Positions 13,600 through 27,599 of a stretch of DNA of 64,000 bases are shown one piece after another; position 1 is the first letter of the stretch; every line of letters begins with the position of its first letter. The stretch is from Tetrahymena thermophila SB210 (lineage: Eukaryota; Ciliophora; Oligohymenophorea; Hymenostomatida; Tetrahymenidae): assembly GCF_000189635.1 (NCBI RefSeq), contig NW_002476434.1, positions 930,001 to 994,000 of the forward strand, read 5' to 3'. Made by a program: the position numbers and the translations under genes. The notes below the pieces were generated by a model that saw only the letters and a program-made list of their open reading frames with translations, did no database searches and had not been told where the DNA came from.

Positions 13600-14907
13600 T
13601 TATTTTATATTTTTTAAATTGTATGTTTTTATACTAAGTTTAATTTTTTATTTTTATTTTAAGAAAAATAATTATAGTTTTGTATTGATAATCAATTTAA
13701 ATAAAATCATAAAAACTGCGTTCCATATAAGGTTAGTAAATTTCATCTTATTTTTTTGTAAAATCTGTTAAAATTTGATTAATTAAATAAAAAGCTTTCT
13801 TCTCGAAAGTTCAACTTTCAAATCAATCATAATTACGCAATTATGATAAATAGACTATATGAAGAAGGCTATAATTAGTTTAGCTGATTTTTAATAAATA
13901 AAATAATTCTATTAAAATTAAAAAAAAAATACCTATTCCGATAGTAAATTTATTTTACTCTAGTTATGTCAAAAAAAATTCAATTTATGAAATCATTTTA
14001 TATAGGTTTTTTACAAAACAAGTTTTGCTTGATGTAAAACAATCACTAAAATTTTGTAGTGTATTGTTAATTTCTGACAAAAATTCAGAAATAAACAGTA
14101 TTTTAATGAAAAAAACAACATCAATTACTTATTTTCATTCATTTTTTATTTATTCTTTAATTCTTCTAACAAGTTTCTATTTTTCTTTTTATTAAATTTT
14201 GAATTATAACGCAAATTAAAAATGAAATAGTTTGTGACGGATTGTCTATTGTATTATTTTAAATAAATTTGAAAAAGTGCATGAATCCAAAAGCTGTTAG
14301 TATCTAAATACAAAAAAATATATTATTAAATAAAAAAGCCTATTAAAATTTTAATGAATTTTATTTATTTTATTTTTTATTGTTTTATTTAATTTTATTT
14401 TGACTTGAAGATGTTTTTTAAGAAATTTTTGTTTGACTCTTAATGATCTAATTTTATATTTCTTTCTATTTTATGGAAGTAAGAAAGCGCAAAAAAAGCT
14501 TATTTTCCTTTTTAAAAACAAGAAAAAAATAATTCAAATAAAAAAAGACCACTTTAATATTGATAATTATATTAAAAGAAGTGCGTATTAGTTAGTGTAT
14601 GATGGATTCTAGGTTTTTCCTTTTTATAAATATTTTTTAATTAATTTAGTGGGAAATTTACTTATTTTAAAAGGAAATTTCAAAATAGTAAAGGAAAATA
14701 AGAGAGGTTATTCATTTAATTTCAGACTAATTTTCTAAAGAAAAATAGAAGAAGATTAATTCATTTTTATAAAAGGAATTATTTTATAAAAAAATAAAAG
14801 CTGTTAAAATGTAAGTAAGTTAGTTAGTTAAATAAATTTGAAATTTTTAGATTTTAAAAACGATATGTATGATATTTTAATACAGTATAAACAAAATTTA
14901 TTACTAA
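13600..14907. other. Intergenic region upstream of ABCG copy 2
   Basis: AT-rich spacer with no supported coding frame. Around 14070-14092 an imperfect inverted element pairs TTTCTGA with TCAGAAA across a short A-rich spacer. This could be a regulatory or transcript hairpin, but chance is likely in sequence this rich in A and T. Confidence 0.4.
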
Positions 14908-17022
14908 TCATTATACTTTTTTCTTTACTAAAGATAAGAACATGAAAGAAAATATAATTGCTATTCCAAATATTCCTGCTAGACAGGCGATAGCTTCCCA
15001 TTTACTCAAATCTAAATCTAACAATGCTATAGGATCAGGGTTGTAAGTTGGACCATCGTATGTATACTCATTATGAGCAAGTGCATTAAATGCATATTTA
15101 AAGGGAGAAAGATATTATATCCAACCAATCCAGCTTGCATAATCTTTGGCATTCTTATAAAAACCTGCGAATAACATAAAAGGCATAATCATTAATGGTG
15201 TTACAGCTATAGCTAACTTAGCATCACTAAAAGCAGAACCACCTAAATATCCTATTCCTAACCCACAAAGACTTTAAATAATTACAGTAAATGCAAAGAA
15301 GAAGAATTTTCCAGCATTGTCATTATTTAATCCAATCATCCAATAAGCTATACATGAGCTTATAAATGGGAAGATAACAGTTGGAATCAAATCAACTATT
15401 AATCTACCGATGAAATAAGGAAACACAGAATAAAGTTTAGAATTCTCTTCTCTTAAGAAAACCTACTTTTAAGATGGAAAAGTAAGCATGCATGGATTGA
15501 GTGTCATCATAAACATAGAAATAGTAAAGAAGAAAAGAACACCATTTTTATCAGTTATGTCTCTTATTGTGTAGTGCTCAGTAGGTTTAGGGATATCTAA
15601 ATAAATAAGACCTATGAACAAAGCTATAATTACACTTTGACCGAGACGAGCTCTCAAGAGAATAGGATTTCTTTTTAGAATTCTGAGCTATCTCAGAGCT
15701 ATTTATGAAATCTGATAAATCAAAGAAGTGTGTATTATTCTATGAGGAAAATCTCCTTTTTAAGAATGATTGATTTCAGAAGAGACTATTTATCGTAATT
15801 GAAGATCATATTGTTCAAAATATTTAGGATAATTGTTAATGTTAACCTCACTTTCTCCATGCATAATTGACATTAAGTAATCTTTTATATTAAAAACATA
15901 ATTTGAGTTAAATTATTTAAATTAAATTGTTGTTTGTTAATATCAATATTTAGCTTGAAAGATAATTTAAATAGGTTAGGATTTCAGATAATTAAAGCTA
16001 AATTTTGGTTATTAAATAGTATTAAAAATAAATAACCATGTATATTTAATTGATTGATATATAAAATTAATTAGTTACCTGCTGGATTAGAGTGAATAGG
16101 ACAAGTAAAGCCAAAACTTGAAAAATGTTTTACTACATTCATACCACCTTATCCTTGATAGATAAATTTACCATTAACAAGCATCATAACATTATCAAAC
16201 ATATTCCAAATATCGCCAGAGGGTTGATGAATGGTAAATACAACTGTATTATTATTCTCTACTGCGTAAGCCTTAAGCAAGTTTATGATACTATAAGCTG
16301 TAAAGCTATCTAAACCAGATGTTGGCTCATCTAAAAATATACAAGAAGGATTACTTATCAGCTCATAGCCGATAGAAGTTCTTTTTCTTTCACCACCAGA
16401 AATACCTTTTGATAACAAAATATATTTATTTAAATGGTCTATGTTGATTAAAAATGTCTACCTTTGATGAATAATCCTCCTACGAAAGTGTTTTAGCATC
16501 TTTCAAGTCTAAGTTTTTTCAACATTTGAGCTACTTTTACTTCCTTTTCTACTTGAGTACCCTTACTTTTAAGATTAACTGCAAATTCAAAGCATTCTTT
16601 TACAGTCATACTTTCTAATAATATATCATCTTACATAACATAAGTGGCAAACTAAGCGAATTCATTTAAGTTATAGGGATTATGATTGGCCAAGACCTAT
16701 CCCTCTAAAATTGAGTTTTTGTTTGATGATATTCTTTTCGATAATATATTTAACAAGGTGGTCTTTCCTGCGCCAGAAGATCCTAAATTTTACATTAAAA
16801 CAAATAAATAAATGCCCATATAAAAGAAAAATGAATACCTAAGATAGCAGTAACTTAACCACTTTTGCAAATACCTGAGACACCTTTCAAAAGCTCTTTA
16901 TTTCCTTACTTTGTTTTTATAGTGTACTTTATGTCTTGAAAGACAATATCCACAGAGCTTTTGGCTTAAGTCATTGGACTCTATGTATAGGTTCGTTCTT
17001 CAACGTCAACTTTCATTTACAT
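14908..17022 (-). CDS. ABCG-type half-transporter, array copy 3
   Basis: A 601-residue half-transporter. Exons complement(14908..15881, 16079..16405, 16462..16782, 16839..17022), all phase 1. I used the first in-frame ATG (MQMKVDVEER); an ATG at 17016 would shorten it by two residues. Walker [10 protein letters not shown] begins at residue 62; signature [12 protein letters not shown]; Walker [14 protein letters not shown] loop TIHQPSGDIW. The TMD includes [34 protein letters not shown] and SWIGWIQYLSPFKYAF. It ends LVKKKVQ, a match to the cytosolic dilysine KKXX pattern if the last TAA is read as Gln. It sits tail-to-head with its neighbours. Confidence 0.95.
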
Positions 17023-19701
17023 TTTTTTAAAGAACTTTTTTATGACTTTTTAATTAGTATTAACTAATTTTTTAATTGGATTTATGATTTAATTGAAAAT
17101 TATTAATTATTAAATTGTCTTTTATTGTATTTATAAATACAAACAATTATTTCTATTAACAACAAATTCTTCCTCTAAAATCCAAGAGATAATTAAAGTA
17201 ATTAAATAAAAAAGTCAACTAAATTATAAACTGATTCTTAAATGTAAAAGAAGTGATTACTTAAATCAAGCAAAATCTAAAATAACTGCTTTTTAAACGT
17301 TAAACAAAGCCATTTTAAACCCTTAAAGTATTTAAAATAAAAAAACCTGGAAAGTTATGGAACAAACTAAGACTTTCTAAGCATGAGTAAGTATACATTT
17401 TTAGAGCTGTAGAGTATTTATAAAATCTGGTCTGTGTCAACAAAAGTTAAAAAAATAATTAGAAATGAATGTCTATAAATAAATTTTTAGTTATTAAAAT
17501 CTTTCTTTTTTTTTCTTTTTTTCTTCTATTTACTTAATTACACAATTTCTAATAATTAATAATAAATTCAGATTAATAATTAATTTATTTAGATATTAAT
17601 TTAAATTAAATCATAAATGAATTACACTTTTTTTCATATAGAAGAAAAAAATTACAACTCGTTCATTAATATTTAATTGCTTGATACATTTTTTAAAAAT
17701 TCTGATTATTTTCTAGTTTGATTAACTTATTAATTATGATTATATTTTTCAGACACTTTAATAATATTTTAAAAATAAAAGAAAATAAGATGTTTTCTTT
17801 AAATGTTGCAAAAAATATTACTTTTATATGAACTTCGCACTAAAAAAAAGACTGTTGCACATAAAATATTTATTCTGTCTCTACTATACTAGATAAAAAA
17901 CAAGCATTCAATTCAATATTACAAAATACTCAATTAAAAATATATGAAATTATAAAATCTTAATGTATTTCTGTATAAAAAATGTATGACTTTATATTTG
18001 ATCTATTTACTATTAATTTCATAATTCTTCATACTTTCAAACAATAAAAACAAACTATTACATTTTGATTGATTTATAAAGGATTAATAAAATAAAATAA
18101 ATTATTTGTATTTAAAACATTAAAAAAATAATAGATTGATAAACATATTCAAGGTTAGCACTGTTAGATGTAAAAAATGTAAAAATAGCCTTCCTATATG
18201 TATCTTAAATATTTAATATTATATTAGGGTAGAGCTATTAAAATAGAACAAAATAAGCCCATTATATATTATAATGCATTTAATTTTTGAGTAAATAAAT
18301 GTGAAATATTAAAAAATTACTAACTAATAACACAACTAAAACATTACATATTAATACATTTAAAAGATATACTCGCTTTATTTTATCTAAATTATTTCCA
18401 TATATTATTTCGCTACTGTATTAAAAACTCATAAAATCTAAGATTCTTTGAGGAGATTCCAAATTTTTAAAATAATATCTTCTAATACTTGAACTTATAT
18501 TTTAATAAATCCTTCTTGAAGTCAGTTTTCTTAATCTTCCAAATCATTTTAATTCTAATTAAATCAATACTCAAAAGAGGAAGCTAACTTTTTTCTTTGC
18601 TTAAGATTAAAAATTTTTTAAAGTAAGAAAAAGGCCCTAGTATTATTATAAATTTCAAGATAAATACGAAAATACCAGCTGAATTCATAAAAAAGGAAAA
18701 AAACAGAAAACCTCATATTTTAAATATGATATCTCACATCTTATAAATTAAAAATTATCTTTGTCTCCTATTTTCTAAGGTTTTTGATATGGTCCTTAAT
18801 AATAGTAATAGGGGAAAAAAAAATTTATAGTTTGTTACAAAAAAATTATTTTATTTTTCAAATTTCTTTTTCAAAAAAAATTTTTAAAGAAGTACGTACA
18901 TTCAAAAAAATTAAAATTAAAATAAATTGAAACTATTTTAATAAAATATTAAAATTAAAGAAAATATTTAATTAGAACTAATAAGAAAAAATAAAAGAAA
19001 ATATATATTTAAGATATATTTTTTATGATATTATTAATGAAATATCAAAAATATATTTATAATAGATTTATAAACAATTAAAAAAGGCTTCTGCTTAATT
19101 TTATAGCAGAGGTACATCTCTCTAATAAATTCAGATTAAAAAAACAAAATATTATTTACAATTTCCACACTGATTAGAAAAAATATCCAATCAGCAAATG
19201 GATATTCAAACAAAGGAACGGCTATATTATTTAAATATTTTATTTCTATTTTTTGAAGATTGATGTTAAAAATTATAATTAAAAAATTTCCTTTTTTTGT
19301 TGAATACATTTTTTACTTTTTCTAAAAAAATTATTAACTCCACAACACTCACTAATGTACACTTGCAAAAATAATAATAAATTTTGATCATAATTCACCC
19401 ATATAATTTGCTATTATTGCTTTTATTTCAAACTTTTTTTTAATTTAACTTAAAATATCATTTGATTCCTTAAGAAAAAATAATTTATGAAAATTTTTAT
19501 TTGCCATAAGTTAAATCTCAACATTTATAAATTGGTTAACTTAGATTTTTAAATTTAGTTTTAACTAATTTAAAATTTTATTTACTTTAAAATTATGAAA
19601 CTTATAATTTAATAAATTGGTAAAAATAATATTTGATTTAATAATAAAAATAATTTTTATAATAGTTATTTGGTTATTTTGCTTGTTTATTTATTTTTGT
19701 T
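17023..19701. other. Long intergenic region between ABCG copies 3 and 4
   Basis: 2.7 kb of AT-rich DNA. AATAAATTCAGATTAA occurs at 17561-17576 and again at about 19124-19139, roughly 540 bp and 2.1 kb upstream of copy 3. I find no ABCG remnant, other coding frame or RNA gene. A promoter for copy 3 and the 3' end of copy 4 are expected. Confidence 0.4.
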
Positions 19702-21653
19702 TCATTACAATTTTTTTTTCTAAAGTAGAAGGAATAAAAATGAAACAAAGGTGCAAATTGAAAAGCAGCCTATCAATCCTCCTACTGATTACCATTTTGA
19801 CATATCAAAATTTAGTTAATGGATAGGGTCTTAGGGATAAGATGGGCCATCATAATCATATTCATTTAAACATAATGCTGCAAAACTATATTTGAAAGGG
19901 GAGAGATATTAAAACCAAGATATCCAACTAGCATAATCACTTCCATTTTTAACCAGTCCAGCAAATAGCATAAAAGGCTTTATTAAAACTGGAGCCAATG
20001 AAACAGCTACATTTGGATTATTAATTAATGAACCAGTTAAATATCCAAAAGCCTATCCAGATAAACTAGCCAATATTGCTACTAAAATAAAGAAAAACAC
20101 TTTACCAGCATTATCGTCGTTCAAACCAATCATCCAATATGCTACTAGAGAAGTAATTATAGGAAAGATGATTGCAGGAACCATATCAACTAAATACTAA
20201 CCAATAAAATAAGGAGCAGTAGTATACAATTTGGCATTTTCTTCTCTTAAAAATACAGGTCTCTAAATTGGGAATGTCAAAATGCAAAATTATAATTGCA
20301 TCATGTAAATTGTAATTGAGAAGAAGAGTAGAATACCATTTTTATCATTTATATCTCTAATGGTAGGGTTTTCAGTAGGTCCTGGAATTTGCCAAAATAC
20401 AGCGCCTAAGAATAGGCCTAGGACAATACTTTATATAACACGAGCTTTTGATAATATTCTGATTCTAGCTATAATCTTTGCTTATCTTTGTGCTATCAAA
20501 AAAGCTTAATAAAAAAATGAGGTTTTGGTTTGTTTTAATGGTAATAAGCCTTAATTTGCATTGTCTATTCTTTCATAAATAATTGGTTTTAACTTTTAAT
20601 TGTATCCTTCAAAATACACTTGATAGTTTTCAACGTTTTATTATCTGCTAGAGTGCATGATTGAAATAAAATAGTCTATTTTTTAAAAATAAAATCCTTA
20701 ATTTAAAATTTATAAAATAATTATCAATACCTGCAGGATTAGAGAATTTTGGGCAATTGAATCCTATTGAAGAAAAATGCTAAATAATATCAAGATTTCC
20801 TTTGCCTTAATAAATAAACCTTCCATCTACCAAAAGCATAATATTATCAAACATACTCCAAATATCTGAAGAAGGAGAGTGAATAGTAAATACTACAGTT
20901 TTATTTTTATTTTAAGCATATTATTTAAGAAGATGTATGATTCTATAAGCAGTGAAGCTATCTAATCCAGAAGTGGGCTCATCTAAAAATATACAAGCTG
21001 GATCACTGATTAATTCATACCCAATAGAAGTTCTTTTCTTTTCTCCTCCAGAAATACCTGTTTCATTAAAAATTTAAAAATTAAAAAAAAAAATATTAAA
21101 AAATTGAAAAGCTAACCTTTAACAAACTGTCCTCCAATCATAGTGTTTTAGCATCTCTCTAAATTTAGATTCTTGATAACTTCATTAACTTTTAATTCTT
21201 TTTATTCTGGGGTTCCTCCTATTCTAAGATTTGCAGCAAAAGTGATGCATTCTTTGACTGTCATAGTTTCTAGTAAAATATCATCTTACATAACATAAGA
21301 AGCAAACTAACTAAACTTATCTGAATCATAATCATGATTGTTAGCTTTAATTTCACCTGTTATTTATGAAGTTTTTGTGTTACTAACTCTTTAGCTTAGC
21401 ACATTCAACAAAGTAGTTTTTCCTGCGCCAGAAGACCCTTTTCAAATTACATAATAAAATTATAAAACTGAGAATGTATAAAAAATATATTACCTAAAAT
21501 AGCAGCGACTTCTCCGCTTTTACAAATTCCACTGACACCTTTTAATAATTATTTTTATTCTCCTTTTTTGGACACTACAGTATAAGTGAGGTCTTTAAAA
21601 GTTATATCAACATGGTAGTTTTTAACAATATCAATACTTTATATTTATTTCAT
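19702..21653 (-). CDS. ABCG-type half-transporter, array copy 4
   Basis: A 593-residue half-transporter. Exons complement(19702..20675, 20731..21057, 21117..21437, 21494..21653), phase 1. Start is MKQIQSIDIV, giving the shortest N terminus of the set; Walker [10 protein letters not shown] begins at residue 54. Signature [12 protein letters not shown] and Walker [13 protein letters not shown] are intact. The H loop reads [10 protein letters not shown]: the Gln normally after His is Ser, as in copy 5 only. The TMD also differs from copies 1-3, with [25 protein letters not shown] and [11 protein letters not shown]. It ends LQKKKLQ (TAA then TGA). Copies 4 and 5 are sister duplicates: they share [16 protein letters not shown] near the C terminus. 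Confidence 0.94.
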
Positions 21654-22667
21654 TTTATTGTAGTTTAGATTTAATTTTATCTTTTAGAAATTAATAATTT
21701 TAATAATTTTAAATTTTTTATATTAAACAATGTCTGCATAATGTATTTTTTAAATACAAGTTAAACCTATTTTCTTCAAAGCAAAGTTGATTTAATAAAA
21801 ATAGATTTCTATTGAATTTTGTAATTAAACTTTAATCATGACCAAATAAAAAAAATTTTTATTTTTTTAAGTTTTGTAAATTACTTTGCTAAATTTTCAA
21901 AAAGTGCTTAAATAAAGCTTTTCAATAAAATTATTATGATAACCTTGAATAAACTGGTATTTATAAATGATTTTATCAAAAATTTTTTTTTATTAAAACA
22001 ATTTTATTTGTTAATTATTTAATTACTTATGTAAATCATCATTTTACAATCTGTATAATGCTGATAAATTCTGGCTTAAAAATCAATAATTTATTCCACT
22101 TATTTTCTGAGAAGTCTTAAATTTCCACTTATTCATTTCTAATTAATTTATAAAATAGAATGAAGGAATATATATAGATATTCATCATCATTATATTAAA
22201 TATAGGACAAATACTCCTTCATCCTTCATTGAATTTATTTAGAAATGTTTTATATTTTTTTAATTTCCTATAAAAATTTATTTTTTAATCAAGCAATTTA
22301 CATTTTTTGATATAATTATGTTATTATTTTGATAAAAATGAGTCAGTAATCTCTGATTAATATAAAAAATAAATATATAAATTTATTTTGCTTCTTCAGT
22401 TTACAAAAGTCAATTATGAGATTATAAATTTTTCAAAATAAATAAAAAAATAATTTTTTTAATTTGGATAAAAATATTTTTACATTTAGAATAAAATAAA
22501 TGATTAATTTTTGAAAACTATTTTTTAGCTTAGTTTGAATAAAATTACTGATTATTTAATTACAAAAATTTTGCTATTTGAAGTAGAAATAATACTTAGA
22601 ATAGATAATTACTTGATCAATATGTAACAAATAACATACCTTCTTGCGTAAATTTAATTAATAGAAT
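21654..22667. other. Intergenic region upstream of ABCG copy 4
   Basis: AT-rich spacer without a supported gene. CTGATAAATTCTGG lies at 22061-22074, about 410 bp upstream of the copy 4 start codon, and is one of the recurring ATAAATTCTG-type sequences. Confidence 0.45.
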
Positions 22668-24607
22668 TCATTGTACTCTTTTTTTCATTATTAGTAAAAA
22701 TAGAAAAGAGACAAAAGTACAAATTGAAAAGCAGCCGATTAAACCTCCAACTGCTTGCCATTTAGACATATTAAAATCTAATTAATGAACTGGATCTTAA
22801 GGGTAGCCTGGACCATCATAATTATATTCATTTAGGCAAAGTGCAGTAAAACTATACTTGAAAGGGGATAGATATTAGAACCATGAAATCCAACTTGCAT
22901 AATCACCTGTGTTCTTAAGTAACCCAGCAAAAAGTATAAATGGTTTAATCAAAACTGGAGCTAAAGAAACAGCTACATTTACATCACTGAATGCAGTACC
23001 AGCTAAATACCCATATGCTTAACCTGATATACTAGTCAATATAGCTATAAAAATAAAAAAGAAAACCTTTCCAGCATTATCATCATTCAATCCAATCATC
23101 CAATAAGAGACTAGAGAAGTAATTGTTGGGAAAACTATTGCAGGAATCATATCAACAATAAATTAGCCAACAAAGTATGGTCCTGCTGTATAAAATTTAG
23201 CATTTTCTTCTCGCAAAAATACTGCTCTCTAGATAGGGAAGGTTAGTATACAAAATTGTAACTACATCATATAAATAGCAACTGAGAAAAAAAGTAAAAT
23301 TCCATTCTTATCATTAACATCTCTAATTGTTGGATTATCAGTTGGACCTGGTATTCTCAAAAAAACTAATCCTAAGAAGACTCCAAGTATAATACTTTAA
23401 GCCATTCTCGCTTTGGATAGAATACGGATCCTTTAGATAATTTTTATTTACCTTTTAGCAATGAGCATTACTTAGTAAAAAAATGATGTTTTTGCAGATT
23501 TTAGAGGTAATAAACCTTAATTTGTTTCAGAAATTCTGTAGTTAACAATAGGCTATAATTTCTTATCGTAACCTTCAAAATATAAAGGATAGTTTTAAAC
23601 ATTCTCTTACTTACTGGAATGCATTATTTGCATCATATAATCTATTTTATTATTAAATTTTATTAAATTTATTTCTTACTTTAAAGAAAAAAACCTGCTG
23701 GGTTGGAGTATTTAGGGCAATTAAATCCGATGGATGAGAAGTATTGCAAAATATTTTGCTTTCCCTTTCCTTAGTAAATAAATCTTCCTTCTACCAATAA
23801 CATGATGTTATCAAACAAATTCCAAATATCAGAAGAAGGTGAGTGAATGGTAAAAACTACTGTTTTCTTTTTATTGTGTGAGAAATCTGATAAGAGATGG
23901 ATAATCCTATATGCAGTAAAACTATCTAATCCCGAAGTAGGTTCATCCAAAAATATGCATGATGGATCACTAATCAATTCATAACCAATAGAAGTCCTTT
24001 TTCTTTCACCACCAGAAATACCTTAAATTAAAACTCTTAAAATATTTTGCTAATTTCCAATTAGATTTACCTTTAATAAACTATCCTCCAACAAATGTAT
24101 TTTAACATTTTTCTAGATGAAGACTTCTGATTATTTCTAATACTTTCTCTTCTTTTTGCAAAGGAGTTCCACTAGTCCTTAAGTTAGCAGCAAATGTCAA
24201 GCATTCCTTTACTGTCATTGTTTCAAGTAAGACATCGTCTTACATAACATAAGAGGCAAATTGACTGAATTAATCTGCATCATATTGATTGTTATTAGCA
24301 TGAATCTCACCACTAAGATGATTTTTCCTTGTGTTAGATATTCTCTAACTAAGAACATTTAAAAGGGTTGTTTTTCCTGCACCAGAAGATCCTATATTAA
24401 TAAGTTTAATTCAATATATAAATTTAAACAATTGATACAATTACCTAAAATAGCTGTAACCTCTCCACTTTTGCAAATACCACTGACTCCTCTAAGTAGA
24501 TCTTTTTTAGATCCATCTTTAAGTGTTACTGTGTAAGTGATATTTTTAAAAGTAATATCAACATGACGATTTTCTTAGATTATGTCAATATTCTTAGTTT
24601 AGATCAT
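22668..24607 (-). CDS. ABCG-type half-transporter, array copy 5
   Basis: A 594-residue half-transporter. Exons complement(22668..23641, 23695..24021, 24071..24391, 24445..24607), phase 1; introns are only 49-53 bp. Start is MIQTKNIDII; Walker [10 protein letters not shown] begins at residue 55. Signature [12 protein letters not shown], Walker [13 protein letters not shown], and the H loop [10 protein letters not shown] with Ser for Gln as in copy 4. The last exon opens DYMMQIMHSSKQEN instead of the usual DYxMSIM. It ends IMKKRVQ with Gln written CAA, not TAA, before TGA, which supports translation of this last codon in the paralogs. The closest relative in the window is copy 4. Confidence 0.94.
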
Positions 24608-27599
24608 CTGATTGTGTTTTTTAAGATTAGTACTATTTAGTATTTTATTTTTTATATGAATTTTATATTTATTATTTTAATTATTTTTCATTTTACAAAA
24701 AAATATGCACTATTTAAAGGGCTCTGATTAGAATTAAAGGGAATTTTATTAAATTAATATGTTTTTAATCATAGATTAATGCTCTTCATTGATACTACAA
24801 CTTTAAAATATAATAAAGTTAAAGTTTATAATAAACTGGAGTCAATTATGAATTATTACCTACGCAAAGTAGAATGTAGTAATTGATAACTACAGATTGT
24901 TAAAATATTTTAAATTCTGTACCAGTAAATAGCTTAAAAAAATTATAACTTAAAATCAAAAAAATGTAAGTTCTTAGCAACTAAATAGTTAGATATTTTG
25001 TAAACCTTTTTGATAGAGTGTATCAAATCAATAAATTCTGAAAACTAAAATAAATAAACATATTTTTATTATGAAAATATAATTTATGGAGTAATAAATG
25101 CATGTAAAAATATTTTTTGAATTTAACAATATAATAGAAATTTTAGCTTGTATTGCCCATGTATTCATTCCTAAGTTGTCTTTTTTTATCCATTATAAAT
25201 AGTATAATGTACTTTAATTTATAAAAAAATAACTATTAGTATTTGCTATTAAAATATTTCATAAATAATTTTAAAATTACTGCTTTTAATTTAAATATGT
25301 AAATAAAGAACAATATACAAATAATTTTATGTAAGAAAATGTTTTATTTGTTTAAAAAGTCTTAAATACTTTTAAACTGCTTGGACTCTTTATTAGTTTC
25401 CTTTTTTCTTTTCTAATTAAAAATTAATACTTAGTAAAGTTATTTATCAGGTCTTACAATTTCAACTAATATTTTTTTAGTTTTTTATAATAAAATATTT
25501 TACAATTTTCAACTTTAATATTTTTTTATATCAAAAAATAAAATAATAAACAAAATCAGCTCATTTTTATATAATTATTGAGCATTTTATGAACCTCTTA
25601 GAGTAATTTTTTTGTTTATCATTTATACCACACCAATAAATTCTGAATATTATTTTCATATTTATATTAATTTACTACTTTCACAAAAGAATGAGTGATT
25701 TTCAAAATTTAATAGACTGAAAAATAATAACTTTGATATTATTTAGATTAGTATTTATTTAAGAGAGCTATGAGAAAAGGTATATAATTCAGTCTGCTTA
25801 ACTAGATATTTTATAAAATACTTAAATAATATTTTAAATTAATATGAAATAAAGCACAATTAAAATTTATTTTACTAAAGATTCATAAATTTATTTGAAA
25901 GTATTTACATTACCACTCTTATTATTGTAAATATAGGGATTAAATATTTTGTTCAAATTTACTATCAATTCAGTAAATTAAGTAATGCTTGAATTTTTCT
26001 TCTATTTCAATATTCAAATTAAGGATAAAGAAAGTACTTTGAATTCTAATTTTAAAATACACTACAGAAGTTTTATAAAAATTGTATAATAAAACATTTT
26101 TAATTTTTATAGATTCATCAATTTTGCGAAGAGCTGACCAATTTAATTTATATTTTTACTTTTTATTATCATTACTTTAAATTTTTTATAAAGTAAAGAT
26201 GTAAGAATAACTTTTAGTTTTTATAAATACCCAATAAATTCTGAGTTATAATTAAATTTTTAATTATTTCAAATAATCTTTAAGTATAGGATCAAATTAC
26301 ATTCTATAAAATAAATACCAAAACAATAGGGATATATTTATTTCACATATCAGATTCATTTGAAGAGCAACATTTTTTAATTCTCGTTATGTAAAAATTA
26401 TTTTGAGCTTACTAACATTAAATCAGTTGTTTTAATTTGATAAAACTAATATATAAGTATTTATTACAATGAAATACAAAATGAAATAAATTAATACTGC
26501 TTATTTATTTATATGTAATAAATAAAATATGTTAAATTTTCTACTTAATTACAGAAATTTATTATTTGTTACTACTTCAAAATTTAAAAAGCAACTAATG
26601 TTTGTTTATTAATATTCTTCTATTTTCATAAATATTATGTTTATTTACAATTATTATATCTAATAAAATAAATCTAAATTAATTACAAAAGTCTTTTAAA
26701 ATTTCTCAATAATTATTATTTTTAAATATGATTCACATTTTAATTGAATTTATTAATATTCAAGTAATTAAAAATTAGCAACTTAACTCTTTGTATTGTC
26801 AAGAGGGTATACATAAATATCAATGTTAAGATTGTATGACTAATATTTTCAAAAGAGACGCTTTTCCAACTCCTTACAATCTTCTATGGTATAAATAATT
26901 CGATCAATATAAACTAAATAAAAAAACCCAAAAAAAAAGTAACTACTTCTCTTTTACAGGTATCTCTCCCTTTAAAATTTCTTCATTTTTTTTGCATTCA
27001 TATTAAATTTTTTGAGTTAATATCAATTTATTTTCCTTATTTTGAAAATAAAATTGAAAGAAATTATTAAATTTTAAAAAATATAATTTACATAATTAGT
27101 AAAACTTTAAATTAAATAAAATATATTTTATGAAATTTAAGATAAAAATTGACATTCAAAAAATATAATTAATTCATCAAAAAAAAAAATTACCAAAAAT
27201 CTAAAAATAAATTAAAATTCCATAAAAATTATTTCATTCAAAAAATATTTAGTCAGATTTTATTTAATTTGTTTAAAACATTTGAAGGAAATAATTAGAT
27301 GGAAATTTATATTTAGTTAAAATCATACTTAGTAAATTAATATTAGAAAAAAATTTATAAAGTGTAAACAAGAAATATTTATAATTAATATATAATATTT
27401 AATATTTTTATTATTCATAAGGCAGAATTTTTTTTAGGTTAATGAGAATATGATTTATTTGTAAAGCAAAAACATGATTTTTTAATAATAGTAATCATTT
27501 TTTACTATTGATTATTTTTTGTGAAAGTGAAAAAGTATAAATATGGTAAATATTTTGGCTAATGTTTTATAAAGAAACGAATACAGACAGTATTAACCT
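24608..27599. other. 3-kb intergenic region upstream of ABCG copy 5
   Basis: The longest spacer in the window; very AT-rich. It holds three exact copies of CAATAAATTCTGA (listed separately) about 600 bp apart. I see no gene and no ABCG remnant. Its length leaves room for a missed small or non-coding gene. Confidence 0.4.
25029..26244 (+). repeat. Three spaced copies of CAATAAATTCTGA
   Basis: The same 13 bases occur at 25029-25041, 25634-25646 and 26232-26244, spaced 605 and 598 bp. The two distal copies are both preceded by C and by a TTTATA-containing stretch, but the flanks otherwise do not align well, so this is not a clear 600-bp tandem repeat. It may be a regulatory or structural element, or partly a product of base composition. 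Confidence 0.5.

Noticed and set aside
13448..13771. Plus-strand open frame of 107 codons
   Set aside because: It lies antisense to the first exon of ABCG copy 2 and runs into AT-rich spacer; no coding features of its own.
14070..14092. TTTCTGA / TCAGAAA inverted repeat as a terminator hairpin
   Set aside because: Short stem in very AT-rich DNA; eukaryotic context does not call for a bacterial-type terminator.
19617..19826. Small hydrophobic plus-strand frame
   Set aside because: It overlaps the 3' end of ABCG copy 4 in antisense; hydrophobicity is expected from T-rich sequence.
24608..27599. Possible hidden gene in the 3-kb spacer
   Set aside because: Frames open under the ciliate code here are A/T-run driven, with no recognisable motif, start or splice pattern.
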